This document shows, piece by piece, positions 44,085 to 57,800 of a stretch of 64,000 nucleotides of DNA. Below the pieces are notes generated by a model. That model had not been told where the DNA came from. It saw only the letters and a list, made by a program, of their open reading frames with translations, and did not search any database. How positions within the stretch are numbered: position 1 is the first letter of the stretch; every line of letters starts with the position of its first letter. Origin of the DNA: Apophysomyces variabilis. Lineage: Eukaryota; Mucoromycota; Mucoromycetes; Mucorales; Mucoraceae. The DNA lies in assembly GCA_002749535.1 (NCBI GenBank), contig MZZL01000406.1, positions 545,386-609,385 on the forward strand. Reading direction: 5' to 3'. Made by a program: the position numbers and the translations under genes.

Positions 44085-44935
44085 CCCTGCTCCCACGATT
44101 CCGCCAACTGTCGGGCACACAACTCTGGACACAGCTGCCACGCCCGATTGGAAACCTCACCCACAAAACTTTTCCAGAAACAAATCCGCCAATTCCTGTT
44201 TGAACAATTCGCCACCCGTTTGCAGGGCGACGACACGGTCTTGCTACGTGCCTGCCGTGGACAACCTGGAGTGGACCCTGTCTTGTGGCTACCGATGTCG
44301 AGAGAGGAGCGCAGCCGATGCATCCGATGGCGCCTAGGCTGGATGCCCAGTGGTAAACCATGGCAATGCCGGAACTGTCAAGACGCGGCCAATCTCAGCC
44401 GCCAACACGCTCTAGTCTGTCTCGAAACCCACCGTCTCCTGCAAGTCCCGGTGGTGGTGTTAGATCCGATCTCTTTCGTTCTAAACCGACCGCCCACTTC
44501 CCGGCCCCGACAGCCGCGTACCATCGCCTACGGGCAGACCATTTGGCCTACCCTCTCCAGCCTTCTTCTCTACCTCGATCAACTCTGCCATGCACCAGGC
44601 ACATTGCTAACTAATTCCTTCGCGAAGCGCACTCCGGCCAACGACTTCCTCCTCTGGATATCGTCCCCTTCCACCCTCCCATAGACGTGTTCTCGTTTTC
44701 TCCCCTCCCTTATCCCTGATTTCTGACCTCTTTCCAGACTTCTTTTCTTTCTGCTTCTTACTCTCCTTTGTTCTCTTCCCCTCTTAACCTGACCTTTTTG
44801 CCTTTTCCTTTTTTCCCTTTGCCCGCAAGGTTTTTTTTATTTCTTTTTCTCTGAGACCGAACCAGAGTGGACATGTTAAGAACGCAGCACTCACGGTTAT
44901 ATATTTAAACAATCAACTTTAATCAATTTTTTTTT
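44085..44935 (+). pseudogene. 5'-truncated LINE-like element: C-terminus of a reverse transcriptase plus 3' tail
   Basis: The open frame from about 44085 to the stop at 44684 has the typical C-terminal part of a non-LTR reverse transcriptase: SREERSRCIRWRLGW followed by a zinc-binding CRNC...SRQHALVC motif, then DPISFVLNRPP. No reverse transcriptase core precedes it, as expected of 5' truncation by target-primed insertion. A T/C-rich stretch and a tail (about 44845-44935: GAGACCGAACCAGAGTGGAC ... CTTTAATCAATTTTTTTTT) end the element. The same tail recurs after the next element. Confidence 0.7.
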
Positions 44936-45800
44936 CCCATCCCGACCGTTTCCTCATGGCCAAAGACAATAGTCAAGCCAAAGCCCACAACACCAGCTCA
45001 AACACCTCCCACATCTCCCAAAGAAGATGCTGCTTCTGCCGCACAACCCAGTGAATATTCGCCATCGCCACCTGCTCCCTCTCAGCGGACACCAACTCCG
45101 CCAGAACTAAAGTCTGCCACTAAGCCTGCCCTTCTTACCAGCCAGTTTTTCCAAGCGCCGGAAAGTACTTCATCGCACTTTCAGTACGTGTATATACCGT
45201 GCAAAAAGCGATTGCCACGTCCCCAAATCCGCCAATACCTACGCACGATCGGTATCCACAGTGCTCGTGTACTTGACCTTGCTTTCCCGCCCCGCCATGT
45301 CATCGGTCTTCTCATTCACGATCGCTATCTCCCTGAACTCACAAGTAGACTACAAGAAGCCAACATCTCTAGCCTACCAAACTTTGATCCTACCGATCCT
45401 ACGCACCTTAGAGATCCCGCCTGCTCCTCGTTCCCTCCCAAAGATCGACAGAAGATCGCTATCCATTGCCAGAGAAACCGTTGCCTCCGCGCCATTGCCA
45501 CCCTACAAGACAACGTGAAACGCGTTGTGGCCCAGCTCTTCCTGTCTCATGGCTGGTTAACTACCACAGACATGGTACATATCCTCAAGCCTGACATTTG
45601 TCCATAACCTTCCTTCCCGTCTCCTCCCTACTCCCACCTAGTTTAGATCCCCATTCCCAATGCCTCTACCTTTTTTCCCTCTTGCTCTCAAAGAGTTTTT
45701 TTTTCCGCTTCTTCTACGAGACCGAACCAGAGTGGACATGTTTAAAAACGCTGCACTCACGGTTATCAAATTAAAACAATAAAACTTTAATCAATTTTTT
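44936..45800 (+). pseudogene. Second LINE-tailed element with an ORF1-like remnant
   Basis: The frame is open from about 44952 to the stop at 45607 with no ATG at its start. It has a Pro/Thr/Ser-rich first part (TPPTSPKEDAASAAQPSEYS) and a folded part beginning YIPCKKRLPRPQIRQYL, of the type seen in ORF1 proteins of fungal LINEs. It is followed directly by a tail (about 45709-45800) nearly identical to that at 44845-44935. Placing an ORF1-type protein immediately before the 3' tail, without reverse transcriptase, suggests an internally deleted or non-autonomous derivative. Confidence 0.5.
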
Positions 45801-46719
45801 ACGCTACTCTAAATAAATTTTGCATCCATGCAAGGATCAAGTTAGCGCTAAAAGGGATATAAATATGCGTCATTAGTAAGTGGATTATGCGGGAAATATA
45901 TTTTACTTACCTCAACTTGGTCCTTCCGTGGACACAAAATTCATTCGAGCAGCGTAAAAGAATGTTCATGGTAAGTAAATGGAAGGAAAGCTTGACATCT
46001 TTTTTTTTTTTTTTTTTTTTTTTTCTTACCCCCGAAGGGTAATCCGCACCTGTATCGGTGGGGGCGGCGAGAGAGAGACACGGCTTCCATGAGCGGACGG
46101 TATAAATGTAACGCACTGCAGAGGACTTGAAGCGATGCAACACCTAGCAAGGACTTGGAAGCAAAAGATAATGAATAACACTGTGCATAGGCAGACAACA
46201 TTTCTTTTTCACTTAGCGAGTGGAGTGCAGGGAGCTTACTCACACAACCAAGGTGATTGGGGACAGAGGTCATGCAGGCTAAAGGTTGCAGAAGAGGGAT
46301 ATCAGTCATTCTGTACATATGATCAATGCGAAGTCATACCGGGGATGTTTTTGGAGAACAGAGCCAAAGAGCCAAAAAGATGTTGTGCCTTCGCGTTTAA
46401 ATAGTACGTGATTACTGAAACCAAAAATCGATGAATGTCTTATGGATGACAACAATTCAGAGATAAGACAACAATTCTCCCAAGAGTAAAAATGGACTTA
46501 GTCCGATAGAAGGTCTTGAACAGAATGGAACATCTGTAGAGGAAATATACCCTCTTCGTTTGTTTCTATACGTCATTGATGATATCATATCCGTTTCTGT
46601 CAGTTATGGTATCAGAAGCTGTCAGGGCAATGGTACCCAATTCCGGTTCTGCTCAATTGTATTGCCTTATATTCCACTTTTATTTTCCCTGAATGTAGTT
46701 ATGTTCTCCTTTCCTTCTA
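45801..46719. other. Intergenic region with a long T homopolymer
   Basis: No gene recognised. A T25 run lies at 46000-46024; on the minus strand it would be a poly(A)-like tail, but no retro-element is recognised upstream of it. Confidence 0.4.
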
Positions 46720-47088
46720 TTGGAACTTAAACTTTGCCTATTAGGCAATCACAAAAGATTGCATTGCCACGGAATGAACGGTTATCATCTTGTCATGGAT
46801 GATGCGCCCATCCATACACCAGTCAAGGTTAATCAGTTGGTCGAAGAAAGAGGATACAAATATCTCTATCTTCCTCTGTACTCTCCCTTTCTTAACCCAA
46901 TAAAAGAGTTTTGGGTCAAAGTGAAGGCTGGGGTAAGACGGGAGCCCTTACGAGTTGACGATAGCCGTCAAGAGCTTATTGTTCAAGCAGCGCGAAAAGT
47001 AAAGCGCTCAGACTGTCAAGAATGGATCAGACACTCTGAGAGCTTTTTTGTTAGATGCAAAAAAATAGAGAACCACTTCTTTAAATAA
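46720..47088 (+). pseudogene. 3' fragment of a Tc1/mariner-type DDE transposase
   Basis: About 120 codons hold the C-terminal half of a DDE_3 transposase: GYHLVMDDAPIHTP with the second catalytic Asp, and LYSPFLNPIKEFW where the third catalytic acid should stand. In the family this reads NPIE, so the residue at the DD34E position is Lys here, which should abolish activity. The first Asp and DNA-binding domain are absent upstream, and no ATG opens the frame. It is a relic of a Tc1-like element. Confidence 0.8.
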
Positions 47089-48474
47089 ACTCGTCTTACT
47101 GTGGTTTGAAACACACTATCTCAGTGATTGTGAACATGGACACGACTTTACGCAAAGGGTAGCCTGACCGCAACTATTTCATCCAATCATGCCAAGGTAT
47201 TTTTTGGATTCCGCAAAAACTTGAATTCCAGTCCGCAAATAAAAAATAGAAACACGCAGACAAATAGGTAAATGCATCATTCGCTGAGCAGCTGAGTTAT
47301 CAAAAGCACCGTGTATTATTTTGTCCACTCGAATCGCAGCCTTGCATCTAACACAATTTATCGATCACCGATTCCCTTATTCTTCCTGTAGAGCAGCCAC
47401 TAGATTGATTAAAACCCAATAGTTGCCGTGTTGAGACTAGATACAACTTCTCTAGAGCATTTGACGGCATGTTATTCAGCAGATTGAGCGGTCCATTACT
47501 TCGAAACCTTTCAACTGTTGCCTTCCTTTCAACCTCTTGGCTTCTTTTCTTTGCAGTCAGGAAACCCTGTTGTTCCTTGATCCAGATCTATCACGATGCG
47601 GTTTGGGAAGGATAGCATTTCAAATTGTCATCAATCTTGCTTTCAATCCAACGAGGTGGAATGTATGCGATGCTTAGCATACCTCAGCATTAGATTGCAT
47701 CAGATAGAGTAATGCAGCAGGCCGTTTCGTCCCTTTGCTCACTTTGTTTCACATTTTTGGTTGAGGCACCTTCTCTACTGTATCCAATTGCTTTTTGGAC
47801 CCCTGGTCGAAGTTGTAACACAGGATGACAAACCAAACAGTAACGCCAGTCGCAATTGTCTGTTCTTATGGTAAAAATTCTAGTCAAGGATTAACCGAGC
47901 CCTCGAGTTCTGCTCATAAAAAAAAAGAGTTAATGCAGTAAAGATATGCCAGGATCGACTATGCTTTGACATTGTATATTGGGTTAGGTTAGGTGTGTAC
48001 TTAAGTATTAATTGTCGTACTGAATGTAGGCAAAGAATTACTACATCAGCACAAGCTGTGTATCCTTCTTTGACATCGTCCCAAATACGGATTCTAAGTT
48101 ATAATGCCATACTTAAGCTGAGGAAAATAAGAAACAATAGTTTACAGATTTTAAGTAGGAATGGTACTTTCGCGATAATATACGACGCTGTCATTAAAAT
48201 GCTTCCTTTTCTTTTCCAAGGAGGAATATGTTTTAAACAAAAAACCTATCATTCACTTTAATCATAGGCTATATCTACTTCGTTTCTTATGTCATATTTT
48301 ATCTCAACGTATTCCTGGTTATTGCAGGTTGCTCGTAAGGGAAGCCAGCCAATCAATATGCACGGAACTCGCTAATGCCACGGCGCGCCCGTGGCTTGTT
48401 CTCTCTGTGACCATTTTTGCTGCTTTAGAAAACCCAGAGAGAAAAAAAACCGTAACGGCATCTATTCCCTCACA
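47089..48474. other. Intergenic region upstream of EBP2
   Basis: About 1.4 kb with no recognisable gene. The EBP2 promoter should lie close to 48475. Confidence 0.4.
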
Positions 48475-49719
48475 ATGGCCGCTAAGAAGAGCAAAAGATC
48501 TGCTGCAAAACTCCAGAAAAAAGAGAAAGAGCCCAAAGTGGAGGTGCCTGTAGAAGAATCTACGCCTGAAGAAGAGCAACCTGAACTGGAACAGCCGAAT
48601 GACAACCACGTACAGGAAGCAGAGGAGAACGAACAACAATCACAAGAAGAAGGAGACGAGGAAGAGGAAGACGATATCCCGGAAGCGATTCCGTTGGAAG
48701 ATCTTAATGAGAGTGACATTGACGATGAGGACGGTGATTTGGTGACAGAACAACGTATCACCGTCAATAACGAGGTTTGCTTTCTTGCTATCCCTTATTA
48801 CTCGCCATCACTGACATGAGTAAATTATTAGGCAGCACTTACTCGTCTGGCGGAGGACTTGAAACTTAAGGATTTGCCGTGGATTGAAACGATGACAGTG
48901 ACGTCTTCAAAACCTGTTGAAGTGGCAGATGTTCATGATGATATGGCACGTGAATTGGCCTTCTATCAACAGGCTTTGGAAGCTGTCCATATTGCACGAG
49001 AAAAGGTCAAGGAAGCAGGCGTACCTTTTAGTCGTCCTGACGATTATTTTGCCGAAATGCTCAAGAGCGATGAACATATGGCAAAGGTTAGTTAGCGAGA
49101 AAAAGAGAGCGATGGAGACAGACAGAGAGAGAGAGTTTTCAAAATAGGTAGGTAACACTTTCTTTTGCCTTTTCTTTAGGTGCGACAACGATTACTGGAT
49201 GAAGCAAGCAAGGTCAAGGCTTCTGAGGATGCCAAACGCCAGCGCGAATTGAAAAAGTTTGGTAAGAAAGTCCAGGTCGAGAAGCAGTTGGAGAGACAAA
49301 AGCAAAAATCGGAAATGCTTGATAAGATTAAGCTTCTTAAGCGAAGTAAGTGCTAAATGACAGCCGTCCGTTACTTGTGTACTTAGATAGAATTGATAAT
49401 AGAGCGAAAAGATGGATCTAGCGGCGAGTTCACGTTGGATGATGATTTCGATATTGAGTTAGAAAACGCAGATTCAAGAAAGAAACGTGCAAAACCCGAG
49501 CAGCAAAAGAGCAAGAAGCGAATCATGAAAGATGCCAAATACGGTCATGGTGGCAAAAAGCGATATTCGAAATCCAATACCGCAGAATCCTCGGCTGCAT
49601 TGGGTGGATATAACAAGATGAAGGGCAGAGCATTGTACCTTGGCAAAGGTAAAGGCAAGGGTGCATCAAGTCAGCGACCGGGTAAAGCCAAGCGACAAGC
49701 CATGAGAAATAAAAAATAG
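48475..49719 (+). CDS. EBP2: rRNA-processing protein EBP2
   Basis: Four exons (48475-48774, 48832-49086, 49180-49345, 49403-49719) give 345 residues. The N-terminal 100 residues are Lys-rich and then Glu/Asp-rich, followed by the conserved core LPWIETMTVTSS, LAFYQQALEAVHIAREKVKEAGVPFSRPDDYFAEMLKSD and a coiled-coil stretch MAKVRQRLLDEASKVK. The C-terminus is strongly basic with Gly-Lys clusters (GGKKRYSKSNT, GKGKGKGASSQRPGKAKR), a nucleolar localisation signature. EBP2 is an assembly factor of the early 60S pre-ribosome, needed for 27S pre-rRNA processing. The last intron ends at GATAATAG; this choice restores KRKRKDGSSGEFTLDDDF, which matches the family. Confidence 0.94.
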
Positions 49720-50522
49720 ACAATTCCCAAAGGCATTGACGCCCTGATTAGTCCGTTTTTGTACGTAATTTGATACACATTTACAGAAATAGCATACAGC
49801 ACATCATTATTTTTGCACGTTATTCATACTTTCGATCTCCATTACAATAACCACATGCTTTATGTATGAGGGAATCTGACAACTGAGCGAAAAAGAAAAC
49901 CTGTACCACCAGCATGTTACAGAGGGAAGCATGCTCAGCTCTGATGAAATTGGGAGGTTCATCTCAAGAGGAGCTGTTAGTAACCCATGATATTTTTCAA
50001 AGAGGTTAATGAAACGAAAAGCAGAAAGGACAGAAAGCAAAATGGATGTGGAGGTAGATAATCTATGTTATGACGGTTGACGGTTCCGACGGATGTGTAT
50101 GCAAGATGGCGATCCGTACTATTTATGACATTTGTACTCCTATTCTTCTGGTAGCGTTGTAGATGATTTCTCTTTGTTGATTCGGTTATACAGGGAGAGT
50201 TGAGGGTTGACTTTTCTATACAAGAGTAGAGGAGCAAGGAAATGCAAAGAAGTTGATGTTCATATTATCATGTTTTGTGCTCATTCGGAAGAGTTTTTGA
50301 AGTCCAAAGTCTGAATCGGTGAAGGAAATGGTAAAATTACACGTGCGTGCGTGTTTTCCGTTCAAAGTTGTAGAGTTCTTTCCTTACATGACTTAGCGTG
50401 GCCCTGAATATATAAAACATGCTACACACCTCTCCGCCCTCTCTTTTTTTTTCTCTTTTTTTTTCTTAACGTTCACCCTAACTTTGGACCTTCCCTTCAA
50501 ACACCCTATCTTATAACATATC
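49720..50522. other. EBP2 3' side and alpha-tubulin promoter region
   Basis: No further gene. The right end contains a TATA-like box (50408-50416) and a long C/T-rich leader (50430-50520), typical of highly expressed fungal genes. Confidence 0.5.
50408..50416 (+). promoter_or_regulatory. TATA-like box of the alpha-tubulin gene
   Basis: ATATATAAA lies about 107-115 bp before the alpha-tubulin ATG and just before a pyrimidine-rich leader. Confidence 0.5.
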
Positions 50523-52179
<1,657 letters not shown>

Positions 52180-52966
52180 AAACGGTTATTTAACCTCTGA
52201 ATAACAAATGGATAAGCGTCAGGTAAATTACTCGATCGCGATCCATGCAATAAAGGCCAGATATGCGTTGTTCCTTGCAGCATATTTCATTGGATAAAAT
52301 GGACAGCTATGTGAACCTTTAAGGACGCGTCCAAACGTTCCACTTAAAATATACCTACAAAAGTACATGCTACAATTACATTACTTCGACCTTTGCTTCT
52401 GCTGTGAATCTTATGTTGAAGCACAAATGTAAATGATAGCTAGGTATGGAAGAAAAAGAAAGGACGTGTTAGAGCTGAATGCTGCCGTCATAATCCTCTA
52501 AAACGCAACAGAGTTTGAGAGTATCCTGCTGTGTATGATGGACAACAAAGGAACGGGAAGCTAGAAGCCTTTTAGGGTTGGTGTTCCAATATGAAGACTT
52601 TCATAGAAGATTAGTAGTATTGTTTTCATTTGCCAAAACTGCTTCATAGTTGCTGATACATATCACAAGACTTGTCATATTGTCCCTGCTCTTTTCTAGA
52701 TTTTTAACAACGTTGCGAAACACCGAAGGCCGTCTAACCATTGGTCATTATAAGGCGTCCCATTGGTTAATATTATTCTAAGTTTCTATTGGCTGGCGAA
52801 TCCCCAGCACCGCTCGTGGAAAGACTGGGACCCCCAACCTTTTTTTTGTTTCTTGATTTCTTCTTTTCTTCACTTACGAAACAAATAAACCAACAAAGGT
52901 AAAATTTACTGAGTTATAATAAACAAAACGCAGACTTATCGTAATAAAATTTGTATTTGGTTATAG
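52180..52966. other. Intergenic region between alpha-tubulin and VDAC
   Basis: About 0.8 kb, no gene. CCATTGGTCAT and CCCATTGGTTA (about 52738-52770) are CCAAT-type boxes of the kind bound by HAP/NF-Y; with a nearby TATTGGCTGG (about 52787) they lie 180-230 bp before the VDAC start and may regulate it. Confidence 0.4.
52738..52800. promoter_or_regulatory. Cluster of CCAAT/ATTGG boxes upstream of VDAC
   Basis: Three ATTGG motifs occur within about 60 bp (CCATTGGTC, CCATTGGTT, TATTGGCTG). CCAAT boxes recruit the HAP complex, a known activator of mitochondrial genes in fungi; the next gene encodes mitochondrial porin. The functional link is inference. Confidence 0.45.
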
Positions 52967-54300
52967 ATGTCCGTTCCTGGTAAGCTGGAGATAAACAAGA
53001 TCAAATAAGTGAACGCGATACGCGTCTAACACAAAAGGTATTTCTTACAGTTGCTTTCAATGACATCGGCAAGCCTGCCAAGGACCTTTTGACCAAGGAC
53101 TACCCCGTCGGAGGTGTCAAGCTCGAGGTTAAGACCACCGCTCCCAACGGTGTGGTATGTCTCACTACGATAAGACCAGAGTTCTCTGCTCATGAAGTCC
53201 TAATCTCTTAAATTCTCGAATCTTCACAGACCTTCAAGGTCAATGGTCAGAGAGACAACAAGACCGGCATCATCGTCGGTGACCTTGAGACCAAGTACGC
53301 CGATAAGGCCAACGGTATCTCCTTCACTGAAGCCTGGACCACTTCCAACCACCTCAACGGAAAAATCGAACTCGAGAACAACCTCGCCAGTAAGTGTTTT
53401 AAAATTGTCGTAGACCCGAACACGTGGAAATATTAAAACATATCCTTTTTTCCATCCTTCTTCAATCACAGAGGGCCTTAAGCTTGAATTGTTGACTTCT
53501 CTCCTTCCCTCCGTGAACGAGAAGGCCGCCAAGATCAACGCTACCTACAAGCAACCTAACGTTCACACCATCGCCACTCTTGACGTCTTCAAGGTAAAAA
53601 AAATTGGTTTCTACGTTTTTCTATCTCCGCAAAGACTGACGTGATTCCCCATTTTTTTTTTTTTTTTTGTTATCCTTATTCGCGGGTAATAGACCCAGTT
53701 CAGCGTCAACTCTGTTGTTGGCCGTAATGGTTTCCTTGTTGGTGGTGAGGCTACCTACAGCGTGCCCGAGGCCAAGGTAAGAGAGGAGAGATAGACAATG
53801 ACGTTTCTTGATCCGGGGAAAATTGTGTAACTAATTGAAATTCTCTGATGTCTTAGGTTACCCGCTTCAACACAGCTTTGGGTTACTCTGCCAGTGAATA
53901 TGCCGTGGCTATTCATGCCTCCAACGAGCTTTCCAACTTCTCTGCTTCTTACTATCACCGCGTCAACAGCGATTTGGAAGCTTCCGGTAAGGCTTCCTGG
54001 AATGCCAAGGGCAACAACGCTGTTGCTCTTGAGGTTGGTGCCAAGCTCAAGTTGGACAGCTCTGCTTTTGTTAAGGGCAAGATCGCCAACTCCGGTGTTC
54101 TTGGTGTTGCGTAAGTATATTGATCTGTTTTCTTTCGATGCAGCATGGGGAGAAAGAAGCTAAACAGCTGAACTCTGCAAAACAGTTACACTCAGGCTCT
54201 CCGACCTGGTGTCAAGGTCAACCTTGGTGCCTCCATCGACACCTCCCGTCTTAATGAGAACGCTCACAAGCTCGGCCTTTCCTTCACTTTTGAAAACTAA
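52967..54300 (+). CDS. POR1: Mitochondrial outer-membrane porin (VDAC)
   Basis: Seven exons (52967-52979, 53051-53154, 53230-53389, 53472-53593, 53693-53776, 53857-54110, 54186-54300) give 283 residues, the exact length of yeast Por1. The first coding exon is only 13 nt (MSVP plus one base). Landmarks: FNDIGKPAKDLLTKDYPVGGVKLEVKT at the N-terminus (helix then first strand), amphipathic beta-strand alternation throughout, VVGRNGFLVGGEATY, and the C-terminal GLSFTFEN, which includes the beta-signal recognised by the SAM complex. It forms the 19-strand anion-selective channel for ATP and metabolites. Codon use is strongly C-ending, as for a highly expressed gene. Confidence 0.97.
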
Positions 54301-54805
54301 TGACTATGGGAGAGATAAAGACAAGGAATCATTAGGAAATGAGCTCATTGTTTTGTTTAGAAAATATACACACAGTTTGGTAATGAATAAAAATGAGGAC
54401 TTCTTATCTGAAACGAAAAGAAAGATGTACCACTGATGTCCATTTTAATTCAACACGTGTAAGTGGGGTCATCTTTCGTTTGGTACGGTTGCGATCCATA
54501 TGTAACCATGGTCCCACAATTCATGGCACAGCCTTCTCCCTAGTCTGGTCCTCCAATCAGCGAGGTTCATCGACGTTTAACCTTTTTGCTGAATAGCGTT
54601 TAATTGCTAAATTAAAGCAGCACGTTCCGTCCGATATTTGGATATATGATACGTAATTTCAAGTAAAATGTACAAAATAAAAGCTTTTCATCAGTGAATC
54701 CGAAAGAAGGTTGATGCGATCTGCTAATCTCTAATCATTGATGTTTAAAATGTGACTTTGTGCCCTCTTCTTTCTTCTACAAAAGTAGAAAGCTGCTAAA
54801 AACCA
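54301..54805. other. Intergenic region between convergent VDAC and THOC2
   Basis: About 0.5 kb containing the 3' ends of both genes; no other feature is seen. Confidence 0.5.
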
Positions 54806-57800
54806 CTACCTTCGTCTACGGCTTCGATGATCTCGTTCACGTTCGCGTCTATCACGTTCGCGACGGTCATCCCTTCTATCCTCCCGTCGTTCGCTCCTTC
54901 GTTCTTCATCCCTGATAATACCTGTCAAAATCAAGTGACAAAAGTTATGCGAGACTTCTTACCTATGTCGCTTGCGCTCACTTCCTGCATCTTCTTCCGA
55001 AGATCGTTTTCTGCTCGTACTGACTCTTGAAGTGCTTGCTTTGTCATCTCTGTTTTCTCTTGTCTCTCTCGCGTCCCGCACATCTCTTGTATCGCGCGAA
55101 TCCCTGGTATCGCGAACATCTCGTACGTCGCGGGTGTCCCTTGTTTCTCTTGTTTCCCTTGCCTCCCTTGCGTCTCTCGTGTCTTTTGTTTCTCTTGTCT
55201 CTCTAATTTCCTTTGCATCCCTTGTATCCCTTGTATCTCTCGTATCTCTCACTTCTCTTGTGTCTCTTGTATCCCTCGCATCTCTTACATCTCTTGCATC
55301 TCTCACGTCCCTTGCATCCCTCGATTCTCTCGTATCTCGACTCTCTCTCGTTGAGCCTCTGGAAGATACGGCTCGCACCTCTCGGCCAGATTCTTTCACC
55401 GTTACCCGGGAAGCATTACTTGACAATGACGTATCTTTAACACTTTCTCTTGGCGATTCCCTCGAGGATGAAGTGGAGGATCGATGGTGGCCACTGCTAG
55501 GTTCCCTACGACTACTACTAATCTCATGCCTACTGTTTCCGTTCTCGTGGCGTCCATTGCTTGGCTCTCGTCTACTATTGCTAGATTCCCTTCGGTTACT
55601 ACTGGATTCATGTCGACTATCACTGGGTTCCCGCCGATTGCGCACTTCATCCTCGTTTCGTGGTCTTTTCGCAGTATTGTTCAGCGAATCTTCACGAGCA
55701 CGTTTGGACTCGTTTACAGCAACTGCTGTTCTATCAGAGCGTTCTTCACGGGGACTCTCTGCTTTAGACGTAGGTGAACCACTAGCTGCTGTAGCTACAT
55801 GCTTCACATTAGGTTGTGCTACCGGTTGAGGATTATCGGCTTCAGGCTATACACGTTTTAGAAAACTATTAACGAAGCCCTCAAGTTTGGTAGCTTACCT
55901 CTTCGATACCCAAGAATGCATTTTTGCTAACCCAACGAGTCTTACTCTTCTCAATCAGACCCAAATAACTAGATGAAACGGTCAATGTCATGGATGATAT
56001 ATGATCACAAGCATAACCATAATAGCATACCTTCTAGCCAATACCTTCAAGTCATTCCTCTTTTCATTATTAGCAAGATCCTGAGTAGCTTTGACAAGGA
56101 CTTCACCATGCTGCCGGATAGCCGGAAAACAAGGAATAAACTGCCGCAAGATAAGGAATGCGTTTCGTATCTGTTGCGATTCACGTGACTGGAGTGCTTG
56201 CTCAAGAACAAGACTTGTTTTCAAATGCCATTTATGCATAACTTTTTTGAATTCAAGGAAAGTCAGTAAATCTTCCCTGACCACATCTTGCGAGGAGGTC
56301 TGAACATTCCATTTCTTCTGGAATCCAATAAGACCATCACCATGTGCTTCCTTCAGGTATAATTTTTCGTCACGGTGCCATTGGGACATCTTTGCGAAAA
56401 TCTTGAACAAGAATCGTGCGTGGATGGTTGCTTCGTACTCAGTAAAGCTCATCAAAACCGCCGGCAGATTCTCTGATAGCACCTTGTCGAACAGCGTCAA
56501 ACTTGAGAAATTCTTTACACCAAGTTTATGCATAAGCATAACAAACTCGTAACAAAATACGGCGTCCGCCTCCGATAGAACGCTTCGAGGGAGAAGACAG
56601 TGTTGCATGATATTCATTATTAATGGCAGTCTATCCACAGAGGCGGGGAACCATCTCGACTGCGTTTGTTCCAGCATTTTCATTGTTCGCTCCACATCTT
56701 GTTTGTGTCGGGGTAAGTCTTCCTCTAAGATCCTCAAGCTGGTTTGCGCTTGTTTTTCGGATTTCTCGACAACAGATAATCTATTGCTCATGTAAAACAC
56801 AGAACGAGTATTACGGCACTGTGCTAGCATGTTTTCGTGACGCTTCATGGCTTCTTCATAATGAGACACGGGACAAAGAATATCGTACAAATTCAGTTGC
56901 CAGAAAGTCACGTAAAACTCAGGAGAAATGATGTTTTCCACAGCATACTGTAAGGTTGGATTCGACAAGATCTGTGTTACGTTTTCAATCAACGGTCGTA
57001 GTGCAGGGTGTGATTCTGTTTGGTAATTCTCGTTATCCCATTGTTTATGTAAGCATAATCGCGTTTTTGGCCGAATGATGTGCATAATAATATCTGCAGG
57101 TAAACGATACTGTTTAGCAAGAACGGTTGCCTCGGGAATCAGCGCTCCATATTCCTGTTCGTCAAACACCGTCGTGAGTAACTCCGTGTATTGCAAAAAT
57201 GCTTGATGTGCATAATCTAGCTTTGTGCCGCGCTCAAACGTGCTCACGTCTTGCTCAGCAGAACAAGCCTCCATTAGACGATAAAGCAGCACCAGGATAT
57301 CCAACGCGGCATTGTTTTGTAAAGTGTCTTTGAGGCGAGATAGCACACGTCTACCGGCGCGACGATTATCGTTGGAAACCGGTTGAAATGTCTCCGTTCT
57401 CAAAGCTTCACTGCAGCCTGTGGATGTGATTTGGTCGTCTGTAAGAGTGCTGCCAATGATCTCAATACCGGAGAGTTTCGTAATGAATTCGTTGAAAAGG
57501 ATAAGATCAGGAACAGAATCATTGTACTGTAAGCGGTATATTAAGTATCGTAGTAACGGTGTAGGATCGATGCCTTGTTTTTTGTACAGCATGCCAGCAA
57601 AAACAGCCAACGCTGAAATCATAGCGTAAGAAGATAATACGCATAACCACTGGTTCTTGCATATGTACTTACCACGTAGCCACAAAGATGGTGTGCCGTC
57701 TTCCTTCATTTTTACCTTTTTTGATCTTCCAGCGCCTTGTCCTCCAGTCCATTTTTCTGTCATTACATAACCTAACACGTCGTATGCGAAGCTGTGCATG

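Noticed and set aside
46000..46024. T25 run as a retro-element poly(A) tail on the minus strand
   Set aside because: No element body or target duplication could be recognised next to it.
54972..55829. Plus-strand 285-codon Ser/Leu-rich frame
   Set aside because: It is the complement of the Arg-Asp/Arg-Ser coding repeats of THOC2, which splice in phase and match the family.
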